Shown: positions 8,934-16,915, counted from the first letter of the stretch. The stretch: DNA of 64,000 nucleotides from Hymenobacter sp. 15J16-1T3B (GCF_020711235.1 NZ_JAJFAV010000001.1:310001-374000), one strand, 5' to 3'. Program-made: numbers and translations. The notes: generated by a model not told the origin, from the letters alone.

Positions 8934-8960
8934 ATAACTAAAAAATTAGTTATATGTTTA
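8934..8960 (+). promoter_or_regulatory. Palindromic operator and -7 element of the BlaI/M56 operon
   Basis: ATAACTAA (8934-8941) and TTAGTTAT (8946-8953) form a perfect 8-base inverted repeat with a four-A spacer. It overlaps TATGTTTA (8953-8960), a 7-of-8 match to TAnnTTTG. It lies 26 bases ahead of the repressor ATG, where BlaI/MecI dimers usually bind to control their own operon. Confidence 0.65.
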
Positions 8961-8978
8961 ATCACCAAAGAATCAGCC

Positions 8979-9380
8979 ATGCAGCAACTCCCGGAACTCA
9001 CCCGCGCCGAAGAGCAGGTCATGCAGGTCTTGTGGCGCCGCGGTCCTTCGTTCGTAAAGGACCTGCTGCCGGACATGCCCGCGCCCACGCCCGCCTACAA
9101 CACCGTCTCCACCATCGTGCGCATTCTGGAGCAGAAGGGCTACGTGGGCCACGAGGCCTTCGGGCGCACCCACCGCTACCACGCCCTGGTGGCGCAAGAC
9201 GAGTACCGCCGCTTCTCGCTGCGCAAGCTGCTCGGCGGCTACTTCGGCGGCTCCTTTACGCGCTTGGTGTCCTTCTTCGCGAAGGAAGAAAACCTGGATG
9301 CCCAGCAGCTCGACGAGCTGCTGCGCCACGCTCAGCAAGACCGCAACGAGCCCGCAGATGACAACCATCAACCTGCTTAA
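8979..9380 (+). CDS. BlaI/MecI/CopY-family transcriptional repressor
   Basis: 133 residues from the ATG at 8979. This start is chosen because upstream extension would run through the operator palindrome and produce unrelated sequence. The winged helix reads LTRAEEQVMQVLWRRGPSFV, then YNTVSTIVRILEQKGYVGHE and RTHRYHALV, the classic BlaI pattern. The C-terminal part (residues 75-130) is the dimerisation region in which family members are cut by the partner M56 protease. It overlaps the downstream M56 gene by 23 bases, so translation is probably coupled. The likely mode is repression relieved by a membrane signal. Confidence 0.92.
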   Translation: MQQLPELTRAEEQVMQVLWRRGPSFVKDLLPDMPAPTPAYNTVSTIVRILEQKGYVGHEAFGRTHRYHALVAQDEYRRFSLRKLLGGYFGGSFTRLVSFFAKEENLDAQQLDELLRHAQQDRNEPADDNHQPA

Positions 9381-10644
9381 CTGGATGTGGCAGAGCAGCC
9401 TAGATCTGGGCGCCTGCTGGCTGCTGTACTACGCCCTGCTCCGGCGCGAACCGGCGTTTCAGTTCAACCGCGGCTGGCTGCTGCTGGCCCCGCTGCTCAC
9501 CGCCGCGCTGCCGCTGCTGCCGCTGCCCGAGCCCTGGCTGGTGCTTAGCCGCACGGCGGGCTTGTCGGCCCCGGCCCTGCTGCCCGGCGCGTGGCTGCCC
9601 GAAGTGCAGGTGCCCACCGGCGCGGCGCCAGCGGCCGGGTGGTCGGCGCTGCTGCTGGCGTACGGGGCCGGCGTGCTGCTGAGCGCGCTGGTGCACGCCG
9701 GCCGTTTGCTGCGGCTGTGGTGGCTCACGCGGGCGCTGCCCCGGCAGCCGGCGCCGGGCTACGTGCTGCGACCCACAGGCGGCCGGCTGCCCACCAGCTC
9801 GTTTGGCCGGCAGGTGTTCTGGAACGACGCCCTGGCGCTAAGCCCGGCCGAAGCCGCGCAGGTGCTGCGCCACGAGCTGGTGCACGTGCGCCAGGGCCAC
9901 TCCGCCGACCGCCTCTGGCTGGGGTTCTGGCAGTGCCTGCTGTGGTACAACCCGTTTGTGCACCTCTGCGCCCGGAGCCTGGCCCAGACGCACGAGTACC
10001 TGGCCGATGCCGGCGCCGCCCCGGCCGCTCCGGCCGCCTACGCGGCGCTGCTGGCCCGGCAGGCCCTGGCGCACTTCGCCGCGCCCTCCTTCGCCCATTC
10101 CTTTTCCACTTCCCAAACCCTAACCCGTATTGCCATGCTCAATCACCTGGCCCCGGCCCGCCGCTGGAAACAATGGCTGACCTTGCCCCTGCTCGGCTTG
10201 CTGCTGGGAGTAGCCGCCTGCGAAAAAGCCGACCAACTGGCGGCTCCGCCCCCGCCGCCGCCCGCCCCGGCCGAAGCACCCGTCCCGCCGGCTGCCGGCC
10301 GCGTGTACACCTACGTAGAGCAAATGCCCGCCTACGTGGGCGGCATGTCGAAGCTGATCGAGGACTTGGCCGGCACCGTGAAATACCCCGAGGCGGCCCA
10401 CCAAGCCGGGCTGGAGGGCAAGGTGTTCGTGGGCTTTGTGGTGGACACCGACGGGCGGCTGCAACAACCCGAAATCCGCCAGGGCGTGCAAACGGCGCCG
10501 GCTAAGCAGTGGATGGCCGACGAGATGAACCAAGCGGCCCTGAAGGCCGTGCGCGAGCTGCCGGGCCGCTGGACGCCTGGCCAGCAGGACGGGCAGCCCG
10601 TCAAGGTAGCGTACACGGTGCCCATCACCTTCGCGCTGAAGTAA
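9358..10644 (+). CDS. M56 (BlaR1-like) membrane protease fused to TonB domain
   Basis: 428 residues from the ATG at 9358, inside the end of the repressor gene. N-terminal membrane spans are followed by the zinc motif HELVH (H172, E173, H176) in a BlaR1/MecR1-type peptidase. Another hydrophobic stretch, VAACEK, and a Pro-rich linker lead to a C-terminal TonB domain at about 315-428 (VYTYVEQMPAYVGG, GKVFVGFVVDTDGRL, AVRELPGRWTPGQQDGQPV). The penicillin-sensor domain of true BlaR1 is replaced by TonB, a common Bacteroidota design. It should cut the BlaI-type repressor after sensing an envelope signal that is not known. Confidence 0.9.
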   Translation: MTTINLLNWMWQSSLDLGACWLLYYALLRREPAFQFNRGWLLLAPLLTAALPLLPLPEPWLVLSRTAGLSAPALLPGAWLPEVQVPTGAAPAAGWSALLLAYGAGVLLSALVHAGRLLRLWWLTRALPRQPAPGYVLRPTGGRLPTSSFGRQVFWNDALALSPAEAAQVLRHELVHVRQGHSADRLWLGFWQCLLWYNPFVHLCARSLAQTHEYLADAGAAPAAPAAYAALLARQALAHFAAPSFAHSFSTSQTLTRIAMLNHLAPARRWKQWLTLPLLGLLLGVAACEKADQLAAPPPPPPAPAEAPVPPAAGRVYTYVEQMPAYVGGMSKLIEDLAGTVKYPEAAHQAGLEGKVFVGFVVDTDGRLQQPEIRQGVQTAPAKQWMADEMNQAALKAVRELPGRWTPGQQDGQPVKVAYTVPITFALK

Positions 10645-10690
10645 ATGCCCTCGGGGCTGAACCATCCGTCTGCTTCTGAGTTTATACCCC

Positions 10691-10720
10691 AGACCACCGG
10701 CCCGCGCCGGTGGTCTTTTT
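10691..10720 (+). terminator. Terminator after the M56 gene
   Basis: AGACCACCGG (10691-10700) pairs with CCGGTGGTCT (10707-10716), then T to 10720. Confidence 0.88.
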
Positions 10721-10771
10721 GCGCGCCCTGGTGGCTCGCGAGGTTATTGTACAACCACTGACCGCCTTGCC

Positions 10772-11752
10772 ATGCTGCACTGCCGCCAGCGGCTGGGGCG
10801 CCCCGGGGCGCTGGAGTTGCCGCTTTTTCTGCTGCTGACGCTGCTCGTCGGGGCCTGCCAGTCTCGTCGCGAAAATCCCTTGGCCCAACGGGCGACGCGG
10901 CAAGCCCAGCTGCGCCTGGATTCCTTGCGGGTTGATTCGGTGGCGCGCAACGGCGGGCAGCTGCCGGGCGCTATTCTGCCCGCGCAACGCATCGTGGCGT
11001 TTTACGGCAGCGCCACCCACAAGACCATGGGCGTGCTCGGGCAATATCCCAAGGCGGAAATGCTGCGCCGCCTCGACCGGCAAGTGCAGGCCTGGCGCCG
11101 CGCCGACCCGGCCCAGCCCGCCCGGCCGGCCCTGCACATGGTGGCCGTCATTGCCCAGCGCGACGCCGGCCCCGACGGCAAGTACCGCGAGCTGCAGCCC
11201 GACAGCGTCATCCGGCGCGTAATTCGCTGGGGCCACGCCCACGGCTGCCTGGTATTTCTCGACGTGCAGGTGGGCCTGAGCACGCTGCCGGCCGAGCTGC
11301 CGCGCCTCGCCCCTTACCTGCGCGACTCCATCGTGCACCTCGGCATCGACCCGGAATTCTCAATGAAAAACGGCCGCCGGCCCGGCACCGAAGTCGGCGA
11401 GTTCGACGCGCGTGACGTGAACTACGCCCGGCAGTTCTTGGCCCGACTCGTGAGCGAAAACCGCCTGCCGCCCAAGGTGCTGGTGGTGCACCGCTTTCGG
11501 CAGGACATGCTGACCAACTACCAGGATATCAGCCTCGACCCGCGGGTGCAGATTGTGATGCACATGGACGGCTGGGGCACGCCTGGCATCAAGCGCAGCT
11601 CCTACCGCAAGTTTATCCGGGCCGAGCCGGTGCAATACGCGGGCTTTAAAATCTTCTTCAAGCAGGACCGCAAAATGGACAACTCCCGCCTGATGACGCC
11701 GCAGGAAGTGGCCGCCCTGCGGCCCGATCCGCTCTACATTCAGTACCAGTAG
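10772..11752 (+). CDS. Uncharacterised lipoprotein, tandem paralogue 1
   Basis: 326 residues. Signal peptide with lipobox LVGAC (Cys29). The mature part shares long blocks with the next gene: GQLPGAILP, RIVAFYGS, FLDVQVGLSTL, HLGIDPEFSM, LVSENRLPPKVLVVHRF, DPRVQIVMHMDGWG, EPVQYAGFKIFF, LMTPQEVAAL and terminal PLYIQYQ. I know this family only as conserved hypothetical proteins. The alternating beta strands with acidic ends (FLDVQ, GIDPEF, HMDGWG) look like a TIM barrel with possible catalytic acids, which is inference only. A glycosidase-like or polysaccharide-related role is conceivable. Confidence 0.75.
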   Translation: MLHCRQRLGRPGALELPLFLLLTLLVGACQSRRENPLAQRATRQAQLRLDSLRVDSVARNGGQLPGAILPAQRIVAFYGSATHKTMGVLGQYPKAEMLRRLDRQVQAWRRADPAQPARPALHMVAVIAQRDAGPDGKYRELQPDSVIRRVIRWGHAHGCLVFLDVQVGLSTLPAELPRLAPYLRDSIVHLGIDPEFSMKNGRRPGTEVGEFDARDVNYARQFLARLVSENRLPPKVLVVHRFRQDMLTNYQDISLDPRVQIVMHMDGWGTPGIKRSSYRKFIRAEPVQYAGFKIFFKQDRKMDNSRLMTPQEVAALRPDPLYIQYQ

Positions 11753-11923
11753 GCCGCGCCCAGGGGAGCCGACGCCCCCGGTAGTGGCGCTGCCACGCCC
11801 AAGCTGGTTTGCCGGCGGGCCTGGAGCCAACCCAAGCTCGACCGTGGGCTTCGGCGCCGTTGCTACCCGGTTTTATCCAACGCCGAAACCGAATACGGTC
11901 GGGCGAAAAGCCGTACCTTCGCG

Positions 11924-11931
11924 GTGTTTCC
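11924..11931 (+). promoter_or_regulatory. -7 promoter element of paralogue 2
   Basis: TACCTTCG matches TAnnTTTG at 7 of 8 positions counted with free Ns, about 24 bases before the GTG at 11955. It supports a start downstream of it and argues against the long upstream frame. No clear -33 element is seen. Confidence 0.45.
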
Positions 11932-11954
11932 GACCTCACCGCCCTTTCTTTTCA

Positions 11955-12995
11955 GTGTCTCATTTTCAGCCTCTCACCCGCCTGACGGCGCCTGCCCTTG
12001 CGGCCCTGGGCCTTGCCCTTACCCTGACCACCCTGCCCGGCTGCGGCAGCCGCTCCGATAACGAAGCTTCCGGCACCGCCACCGCCACGGCCGATTCGGC
12101 CAAGCCGGCCGTCGTCGACACGGTGAAGCTGAAAATGGAAGCCATGCGCCGCGACTCGCTCAAGGCCGATAGCATTGCCAAAGTCAACGGGCAGCTGCCG
12201 GGCGCCATTCTGCCGGGCCACCGCATCGTGGCGTTCTATGGCAACATCCGCTCGAAGGGCATGGGCATTCTGGGCCGCGAGCCGAAGGAGCAGATGTTCC
12301 GCAAGTTTGCGGGCGTGCTGAAGGAGTGGCAGGCCGCTGACCCGAGCATTCCGGTGCAGGCAGCCCTGCACAACGTAACCATCACCGCCCAGGGCACGCC
12401 CGGCAAGGACGGCAAGTGGCGCCTGATGAACTCCAAAGCCACCATCGAGGAGGTTATCAGCTGGGCCCGCGAGCATAAGTGCATCCTGTTCCTCGACGTG
12501 CAGCCCGGCCACAGCACCCTGCAGGTGGAGGTGCCCAAGCTGGAGCAGTACCTCAAGCAGCCCGACATTCACCTCGGCATCGACCCGGAATTCTCGCTGG
12601 CCACCATGCCCGGCATCCGCCCCAACCAGCGCATCGGCACGCTCGACGCGAAGGACGTGAACTGGACCATCAACTACCTGGCGCGCCTCGTGAGCGAAAA
12701 CAAGCTCCCGCCCAAGGTGCTGACGGTGCACCGCTTCACCCGGAAAATGGTGACCAACTACAAGAACATCAAACTCGACCCGCGGGTGCAGGTGGTCATG
12801 CACATGGACGGCCACGGCGACCCGGTGCTGAAAAAGGACTCCTACCACGACTACATCCAGACCGAGCCGGTGCAGTACACGGGCTTCAAGCTCTTCTACG
12901 AGTACGACCCCAAGCCCAAGCCCCACCACCTGATGACGCCCACCGAGGTGCTGACCCAGCTGACGCCCAAGCCGCTGTACATCCAGTACCAGTAG
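11955..12995 (+). CDS. Uncharacterised lipoprotein, tandem paralogue 2
   Basis: 346 residues from the GTG at 11955. The frame is open back to 11784, but a promoter-like element at 11924 lies inside that extension, and the GTG places a normal signal peptide (LTAPALAALGLALTLTTLPGC) at the N-terminus with a Cys for lipidation. A low-complexity Ala/Thr/Asp spacer precedes the conserved domain, which repeats the blocks of the gene before it (LPGAILPGHRIVAFYGN, LFLDVQPGHSTLQ, HLGIDPEFSL, RVQVVMHMDGHG, LYIQYQ). Function is unknown. A 202-base gap with its own promoter suggests independent expression of the two copies. Confidence 0.75.
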   Translation: MSHFQPLTRLTAPALAALGLALTLTTLPGCGSRSDNEASGTATATADSAKPAVVDTVKLKMEAMRRDSLKADSIAKVNGQLPGAILPGHRIVAFYGNIRSKGMGILGREPKEQMFRKFAGVLKEWQAADPSIPVQAALHNVTITAQGTPGKDGKWRLMNSKATIEEVISWAREHKCILFLDVQPGHSTLQVEVPKLEQYLKQPDIHLGIDPEFSLATMPGIRPNQRIGTLDAKDVNWTINYLARLVSENKLPPKVLTVHRFTRKMVTNYKNIKLDPRVQVVMHMDGHGDPVLKKDSYHDYIQTEPVQYTGFKLFYEYDPKPKPHHLMTPTEVLTQLTPKPLYIQYQ

Positions 12996-13035
12996 TGAAG
13001 TGTGGGCCGTTCTGGCGGCGTAACTTCCAAACAAT

Positions 13036-13071
13036 AACAAGCCCCGGCAGTAGCTACTGCCGGGGCTTGTT
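13036..13071. terminator. Perfect palindrome, bidirectional terminator
   Basis: AACAAGCCCCGGCAGTAG is followed directly by its exact reverse complement (18 + 18 bases, no separate loop). It lies between the convergent paralogue 2 and emrB genes and probably stops transcription from both sides. There is no strong T run. Confidence 0.65.
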
Positions 13072-13098
13072 GTTGCGTGGTCGTTGGTCAACCCGACT

Positions 13099-13130
13099 TT
13101 TTCACCACTTCACAAATTCACCACTTCATC
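13099..13130 (-). repeat. GTGAA cluster 3' of emrB
   Basis: Read on the minus strand this is three GTGAA-type units 8 bases apart, just after the emrB stop. The 21 bases at 13101-13121 recur exactly at 15217-15237 beside the emrA stop. Related clusters occur at each junction of this operon. Confidence 0.7.
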
Positions 13131-13138
13131 TTTGACGC

Positions 13139-14710
13139 TTAGTGCGCCGCGTTCAGGTCGACTTTGGTGCCGGGCTTGGGGCGCTTGATGAGGAAGATGA
13201 GCGGGATACAGAGGATGAAGAACACCCCGATCATCAGGAAGGTCTGCGAGTAGGTGATGAGGGCCGTTTGCTTCATCAACATGCCTTCGAGGGCGGCGTA
13301 GGCCTGGCGCTGGGCTACTACCAAGTCGGCGCCTTTGGACATGAAGTTGGCAATCAGGCCCTGCACCCGCTGCTGGGTTTCGGGGTCGTACATCGAAATG
13401 TTCGGCAGCAGGCCCACGCGGTTCTGCATGGTTTTACGCTCCAGGAAGGTGCCGATGAGGGCCACCCCGAACGAGCCACCGAGCTGGCGAATCATGCCGG
13501 TGAGGCCGGCGGCCTGGCCCGCGTCCTTGCCGCTGAGGCCGGCCAAGGACATGGTGGTAATGGGCAAAAAGAGCAGCGCCAAGCCGAAGCCGCGCAGCAT
13601 CAGCGGCCAGAAGAAGTCACTTTCGCCGGCCGTGGGCGAAATCTGGGTGCTCATCCAGTACGAGAAGACGAAGAACACCACGAAGCCCACCGGCAGCATG
13701 AACTTCTGCGACACGCCGCCCTGAATCATCTTGCCCACCATCGGCATCATAAAGCCGGTGAGCAAGGCGCCGGGCAGCAGCAGGTAGCCCGTCTGGGCGG
13801 CCGTGAAGCCGAGGATGCGCTGGCAGAAAATCGGGAAGACGAACACCGAGGCAAACAGCCCGAAGCCGAGGATAAACGAGAGGAACGCGCCCACCGCGAG
13901 GTTGCGGCTCTTGCCGAGCACGCGCAGGTCCACGATGGGCTGCCGGGCCGTCAGCTCGCGCCAGATAAAGCCCGCCATGCCGATGACGGTCAGGCCGGTG
14001 AAGAGCAGAATGGTTTGGTCCTCAAACCAGTCGTTGGATTCGCCCTGCTCCAGTACGTACTGCAACGAGCCCACGCCCAGCACCAGCAGGAAGATGCCCA
14101 GCCAGTCGATTTCGCCAATGGGCCGCTTGATGGCGTTTTTGATGCGCTCCGGGTCGCGGATGAACGTGGCCGTGAAGATGCTGGCCAGGATGCCCACCGG
14201 CACGTTGACGTAGAAAATCCAGGGCCAGTCGTAGTTGTCCACGATGTAGCCGCCAAGCGTGGGGCCGATGGTCGGGCCGATAATCACGCCCATGCCGAAC
14301 AGGGCCTGCCCGAGCGGCAGCTGGTGGGGCGGGAAGGTGTCAATCAGAATGGCCTGCGAGGTGGCCATCAGCGCGCCGCCGCCCACGCCTTGAATAAAGC
14401 GGAAGGCCACCAGCTCCCAGATGTTGGTGCTCTGCCCGCAGGCCATGGAGGCCAGCGTGAAGAGGACTACCGAGAACAAATAGTAGTTTTTGCGGCCGAA
14501 CTGCTCGGCCAGGAAGCCCGTCATCGGAATCACGATAACGTTGGCAATGGCGTAGGACGCCACCACCCAGCTGACTTCCTGCTGCGTGGCCGAGAGGTTG
14601 CCCATCATCTGGGTCAGGGCCACGTTCACAATGCTGGTGTCAATGAGCTCCAGCAAGCAGCACATCACCACCGTAACGACGATGATCCACTTGGTAAATC
14701 CGGTTTCCAA
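13139..14710 (-). CDS. emrB: DHA2-family drug:H+ antiporter (EmrB-like)
   Basis: 523 residues from a TTG start; the next ATG in frame would cut off the first membrane span. About 14 membrane helices. DHA2 signatures include ELIDTSIVNVAL (motif D1), FGRKNYYL (motif A), FRFIQGVGGGALM (motif B) and GPTIGPTLGGYI (motif C). The inner-membrane pump exchanges protons for drugs and works with an EmrA adaptor and a TolC-type channel, both encoded upstream on the same strand. It is the last gene of the efflux operon. A broken plus-strand gene and repeat arms lie between it and emrA. Confidence 0.92.
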   Translation of the reverse strand: METGFTKWIIVVTVVMCCLLELIDTSIVNVALTQMMGNLSATQQEVSWVVASYAIANVIVIPMTGFLAEQFGRKNYYLFSVVLFTLASMACGQSTNIWELVAFRFIQGVGGGALMATSQAILIDTFPPHQLPLGQALFGMGVIIGPTIGPTLGGYIVDNYDWPWIFYVNVPVGILASIFTATFIRDPERIKNAIKRPIGEIDWLGIFLLVLGVGSLQYVLEQGESNDWFEDQTILLFTGLTVIGMAGFIWRELTARQPIVDLRVLGKSRNLAVGAFLSFILGFGLFASVFVFPIFCQRILGFTAAQTGYLLLPGALLTGFMMPMVGKMIQGGVSQKFMLPVGFVVFFVFSYWMSTQISPTAGESDFFWPLMLRGFGLALLFLPITTMSLAGLSGKDAGQAAGLTGMIRQLGGSFGVALIGTFLERKTMQNRVGLLPNISMYDPETQQRVQGLIANFMSKGADLVVAQRQAYAALEGMLMKQTALITYSQTFLMIGVFFILCIPLIFLIKRPKPGTKVDLNAAH

Positions 14711-14740
14711 AGGTGAAGTTGTGAAAGGTGAAGTTGTGAA
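14711..14740. repeat. GTGAA repeat arm 5' of emrB
   Basis: Two copies of GGTGAAGTTGTGAA(A/G) in tandem on the plus strand. On the emrB mRNA strand this reads TTCAC-rich and can pair with the GTGAA-rich clusters found after emrA (15209-15240). Confidence 0.65.
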
Positions 14741-14796
14741 GAGCGAATTGCCCGATTCTCTATCTTGAGTGTTGAGCTATTCTCTATTTCACCTGT

Positions 14797-15177
14797 ATGG
14801 ATGAGTTACCCGTCAACCTAGTCTCCTTTAATGAAGACCTACGGACACGCACCAAGCAGGCTGCTTTGCGTGTCATCCGATTGTTTCAGCAACTGCCGCG
14901 TACCGGCGAAGCTTCCGTATTGGGTAAGCAGTTGCTACGCGCCGCCACATCAGTTGCGGCTAATTTTCGGGCGGCCTGCCGTAGTCGCTCCACTGCAGAG
15001 TGGTACGCCAAGCTGTGCATCTGCGTGGAGGAAAGCGACGAAACTCAGTTCTGGCTGTAACTACTGGGCGACGCGGGAATTGTCCCGAAATCCCGGCTCC
15101 AAAGCCTGGAGCACGAGTATCGCGAAATCGTCGCCATCCTCGCGTCCATCCGTAAGAAGGCAAAGGCGAAGTTGTGA
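14797..15177 (+). pseudogene. Four-helix-bundle (23S-IVS type) protein gene with in-frame stop
   Basis: The ATG at 14797 opens a frame reading MDELPVNLVSFNEDLRTRTK, VIRLFQQLPRTGEASVLGKQ, LLRAATSVAANFRAACR and YAKLCICVEESDETQFWL, then TAA at 15058-15060. The same frame continues as LLGDAGIVPKSRL, EHEYREIVAILASIRKKAKA to TGA at 15175. Joined, the 126 codons match the usual length and pattern of four-helix-bundle proteins (S23/IVS family), where FWLELL normally spans the stop, so a GAA or GAG codon appears to have become TAA. The family is found in intervening sequences of 23S rRNA and scattered in Bacteroidota genomes; its role is unclear. The gene is antisense to the efflux operon and visibly lower in G+C. 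Confidence 0.85.
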
Positions 15178-15180
15178 AAA

Positions 15181-15221
15181 GTGAAATTGTGAACGGACGC
15201 CCTGCCGATTCACAATTTCAC
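15181..15221. repeat. Perfect GTGAA/TTCAC inverted repeat 3' of emrA
   Basis: GTGAAATTGTGAA (15181-15193) and TTCACAATTTCAC (15209-15221) form a perfect 13-base stem with a 15-base loop. More TTCAC units continue to 15240, overlapping the emrA stop codon, and GTGAA units begin already in the 3' end of the broken gene (15169). Confidence 0.8.
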
Positions 15222-15236
15222 CACTTCACAAATTCA

Positions 15237-16352
15237 CTACTTGGTAGCCACCGTGGCCGTCACGCTCATGCCGGCGCGCAGCGGATGCTCGGGGTCCACT
15301 TTGTCGAGCACGATTTTCACCGGCACGCGCTGGGTTACTTTCACGAAGTTGCCCGAGGCGTTGTCGGGGGGCAGCAGGGCGAAGCGGGCCCCCGTGGCGG
15401 CCGACAGCGACTCGATCTTGCCATTAAACTCTTCGTGCGGGTAGGCGTCCACTTCGATTTTGACCGGCTGGCCCACTTTCATGTCTTCCAACTGGGTTTC
15501 CTTGAAGTTGGCAATAACCCAGGTGCGGGCGCTGGCCACGATGCCGAACAGTTGCTGGCCGGGGGCCACCACTTGGCCGGGCTGCACGCCCTTGCGGCTT
15601 ACCGTCCCGTCGGCCGGGGCCTTGATGGTGGTGTAGCTCAGTTGCAGCTGGGCGTTGTCGAGGTCGGCCTGGCGCTGCTTCACCACGGCCTCGGCCACGG
15701 CTACTTGCTGCTGGGCGGCGGTTACCTGCTGGCGGGCCACCGATACCTGCTCCTGGGCCGTGGCGCGCTGGGCGCTGGTCGACTTCAGGTTGGCTTGCAC
15801 CGCGTCGTACTCGCTCTGCGGAATGATGTCTTCCTTGCGCAGAAACTCGCTGCGCTTCAGGTCTTTCTCCAGACGGGCGCGGGTAGCGTCGCTCACGCCG
15901 ATGCTGGCCTGGGCGGTGCGCACGTTGGCCGAAGCGGTACCGACGGCGGCGCGCGCGGCCACCACGTTGGCTTGGGCGGCGGCCAGGGCGGCCTGGGCGG
16001 CATTCACGCGCTGCTGGTAATCGGAAGGGTCAAGCACGACGAGCACGTCGCCCTTTTTCACCGGCATGTTGTCGTCGACCTTTACTTCGAGCACCGGCCC
16101 GCCGACGCGCGGCAATACCGGGTACACGTCGCCTTCCACTTGGGCGTCGTCGGTTTCTTCGTGGGTTTGGCCGAACTGGTAACGCTGGTAGCCGAAGTAG
16201 CCGCCCACGAGCAGCACCAGAGCCAGGATAATCAGGATAATCGGGCGCTTCGAGCGGCCTTCGGGCTCGTCGTAAGCGGTGTCAACGGCGGGTTGGGCCG
16301 GGCCGCCAGGCTGCGAAATTTGGCGTTCTACCACCGGTTCTTGCGTTGCCAT
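15237..16352 (-). CDS. emrA: HlyD/EmrA-type membrane fusion protein
   Basis: 371 residues from the ATG at 16350-16352 (MATQEPVVERQ). The frame is open further upstream but only through repeat sequence, so that extension is rejected. One membrane helix at about 37-53 (PIILIILALVLLVGGYF), then the lipoyl half-motif VPV/VYPVLPRVGGPVLEVKVDDN, a long Ala/Gln-rich coiled hairpin at about 110-230 (AAQAALAAAQANVVAARAA) and the second half-motif YTTIKAPADGTVSRKGV. C-terminal beta-barrel parts follow (FKETQLEDMKVGQPVKIEVD). It should bridge the EmrB pump and the TolC-like channel across the periplasm. Confidence 0.92.
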   Translation of the reverse strand: MATQEPVVERQISQPGGPAQPAVDTAYDEPEGRSKRPIILIILALVLLVGGYFGYQRYQFGQTHEETDDAQVEGDVYPVLPRVGGPVLEVKVDDNMPVKKGDVLVVLDPSDYQQRVNAAQAALAAAQANVVAARAAVGTASANVRTAQASIGVSDATRARLEKDLKRSEFLRKEDIIPQSEYDAVQANLKSTSAQRATAQEQVSVARQQVTAAQQQVAVAEAVVKQRQADLDNAQLQLSYTTIKAPADGTVSRKGVQPGQVVAPGQQLFGIVASARTWVIANFKETQLEDMKVGQPVKIEVDAYPHEEFNGKIESLSAATGARFALLPPDNASGNFVKVTQRVPVKIVLDKVDPEHPLRAGMSVTATVATK

Positions 16353-16359
16353 CTGAGTC

Positions 16360-16471
16360 GAAATTGTGAAGTTGTGGAGTTGTGAAGTTGTGCAGGGCAA
16401 GGGGTGAGCAGGTGGCTGTGATTTGAAATGCGGCCAGAACGACCGTTCCCACATTCACCTTTCACTTCTTG
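16360..16471. repeat. GTGAA/TTCAC element between usp and emrA
   Basis: Four (G/A)TTGTG(A/G)A units on the plus strand at 16360-16395 face TTCACCTTTCACTTC at 16454-16468 across about 60 bases without an ORF. Only short pairing (5-base GTGAA/TTCAC words) is exact here, so folding is less certain than at 15181 or 16916. Confidence 0.5.
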
Positions 16472-16473
16472 TC

Positions 16474-16905
16474 CTAAGCCGACTGCCGGTACGAGGCGTC
16501 GCCTTGGGGTTTGACGAGCAGGGTGGCGCACGGGGCCGTGCGCACCACGTGTTCGGCGGTATTGCCCATCAGAAAGCGCGTGAGGCCCGTTTGGCCGTGC
16601 GAACCGATAACAATCAGGTCGGTGCCATGGTCGCGGGCCTCGCGCACGATTTCGCAGGAGGCTTCGCCGCGCCGCAACCGAGTGGTTACGTTTTGGGCGC
16701 CGGCTTGTTCGGCCACCAGCTGATAACGAGCCAGTTCCACTGCCGCTTCGGGCACGTCGGCGTCGCTGAGCGCGGGCTGCGGCTCCTGCACGTGCAGCAG
16801 GCACAGCTCGGCGCCGGTGGCGCCGGCCAGCGCCGTGGCGTAGGCCAGCAGCGGCCCCGAAGCAGCCGAGAAATCCAGCGGGCAGAGAATCTTGGACAGG
16901 TGCAT
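16474..16905 (-). CDS. Universal stress protein (UspA family)
   Basis: 143 residues from the ATG at 16903-16905 (MHLSKILCPLDFSAASG). A single Usp domain: the first strand and LCPLDFS with the conserved Asp, LCLLHVQEP, and the nucleotide loop GSHGQTGLTRFLMGNTAEHV followed by CATLLV. The loop keeps G-2X-G-9X-G, but the next residue is Asn where ATP-binding members usually have Ser or Thr. Usp proteins are cytosolic stress factors. Its place between a tolC-like gene and emrA, on the same strand, suggests it is co-expressed with efflux. It is preceded and followed by GTGAA/TTCAC elements. Confidence 0.9.
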   Translation of the reverse strand: MHLSKILCPLDFSAASGPLLAYATALAGATGAELCLLHVQEPQPALSDADVPEAAVELARYQLVAEQAGAQNVTTRLRRGEASCEIVREARDHGTDLIVIGSHGQTGLTRFLMGNTAEHVVRTAPCATLLVKPQGDASYRQSA

Positions 16906-16915
16906 TGGGTCAAGG

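Noticed and set aside
11784-11954. N-terminal extension of lipoprotein paralogue 2
   Set aside because: A promoter-like element at 11924 lies inside it, and the sequence before the signal peptide has no counterpart in paralogue 1.
13142-14716. 524-codon open frame on the plus strand
   Set aside because: Antisense to emrB; charged, repetitive translation with no domain.
15174-16385. 403-codon open frame on the plus strand
   Set aside because: Antisense to emrA; begins inside the GTGAA repeats; His/Gly-rich mirror sequence.
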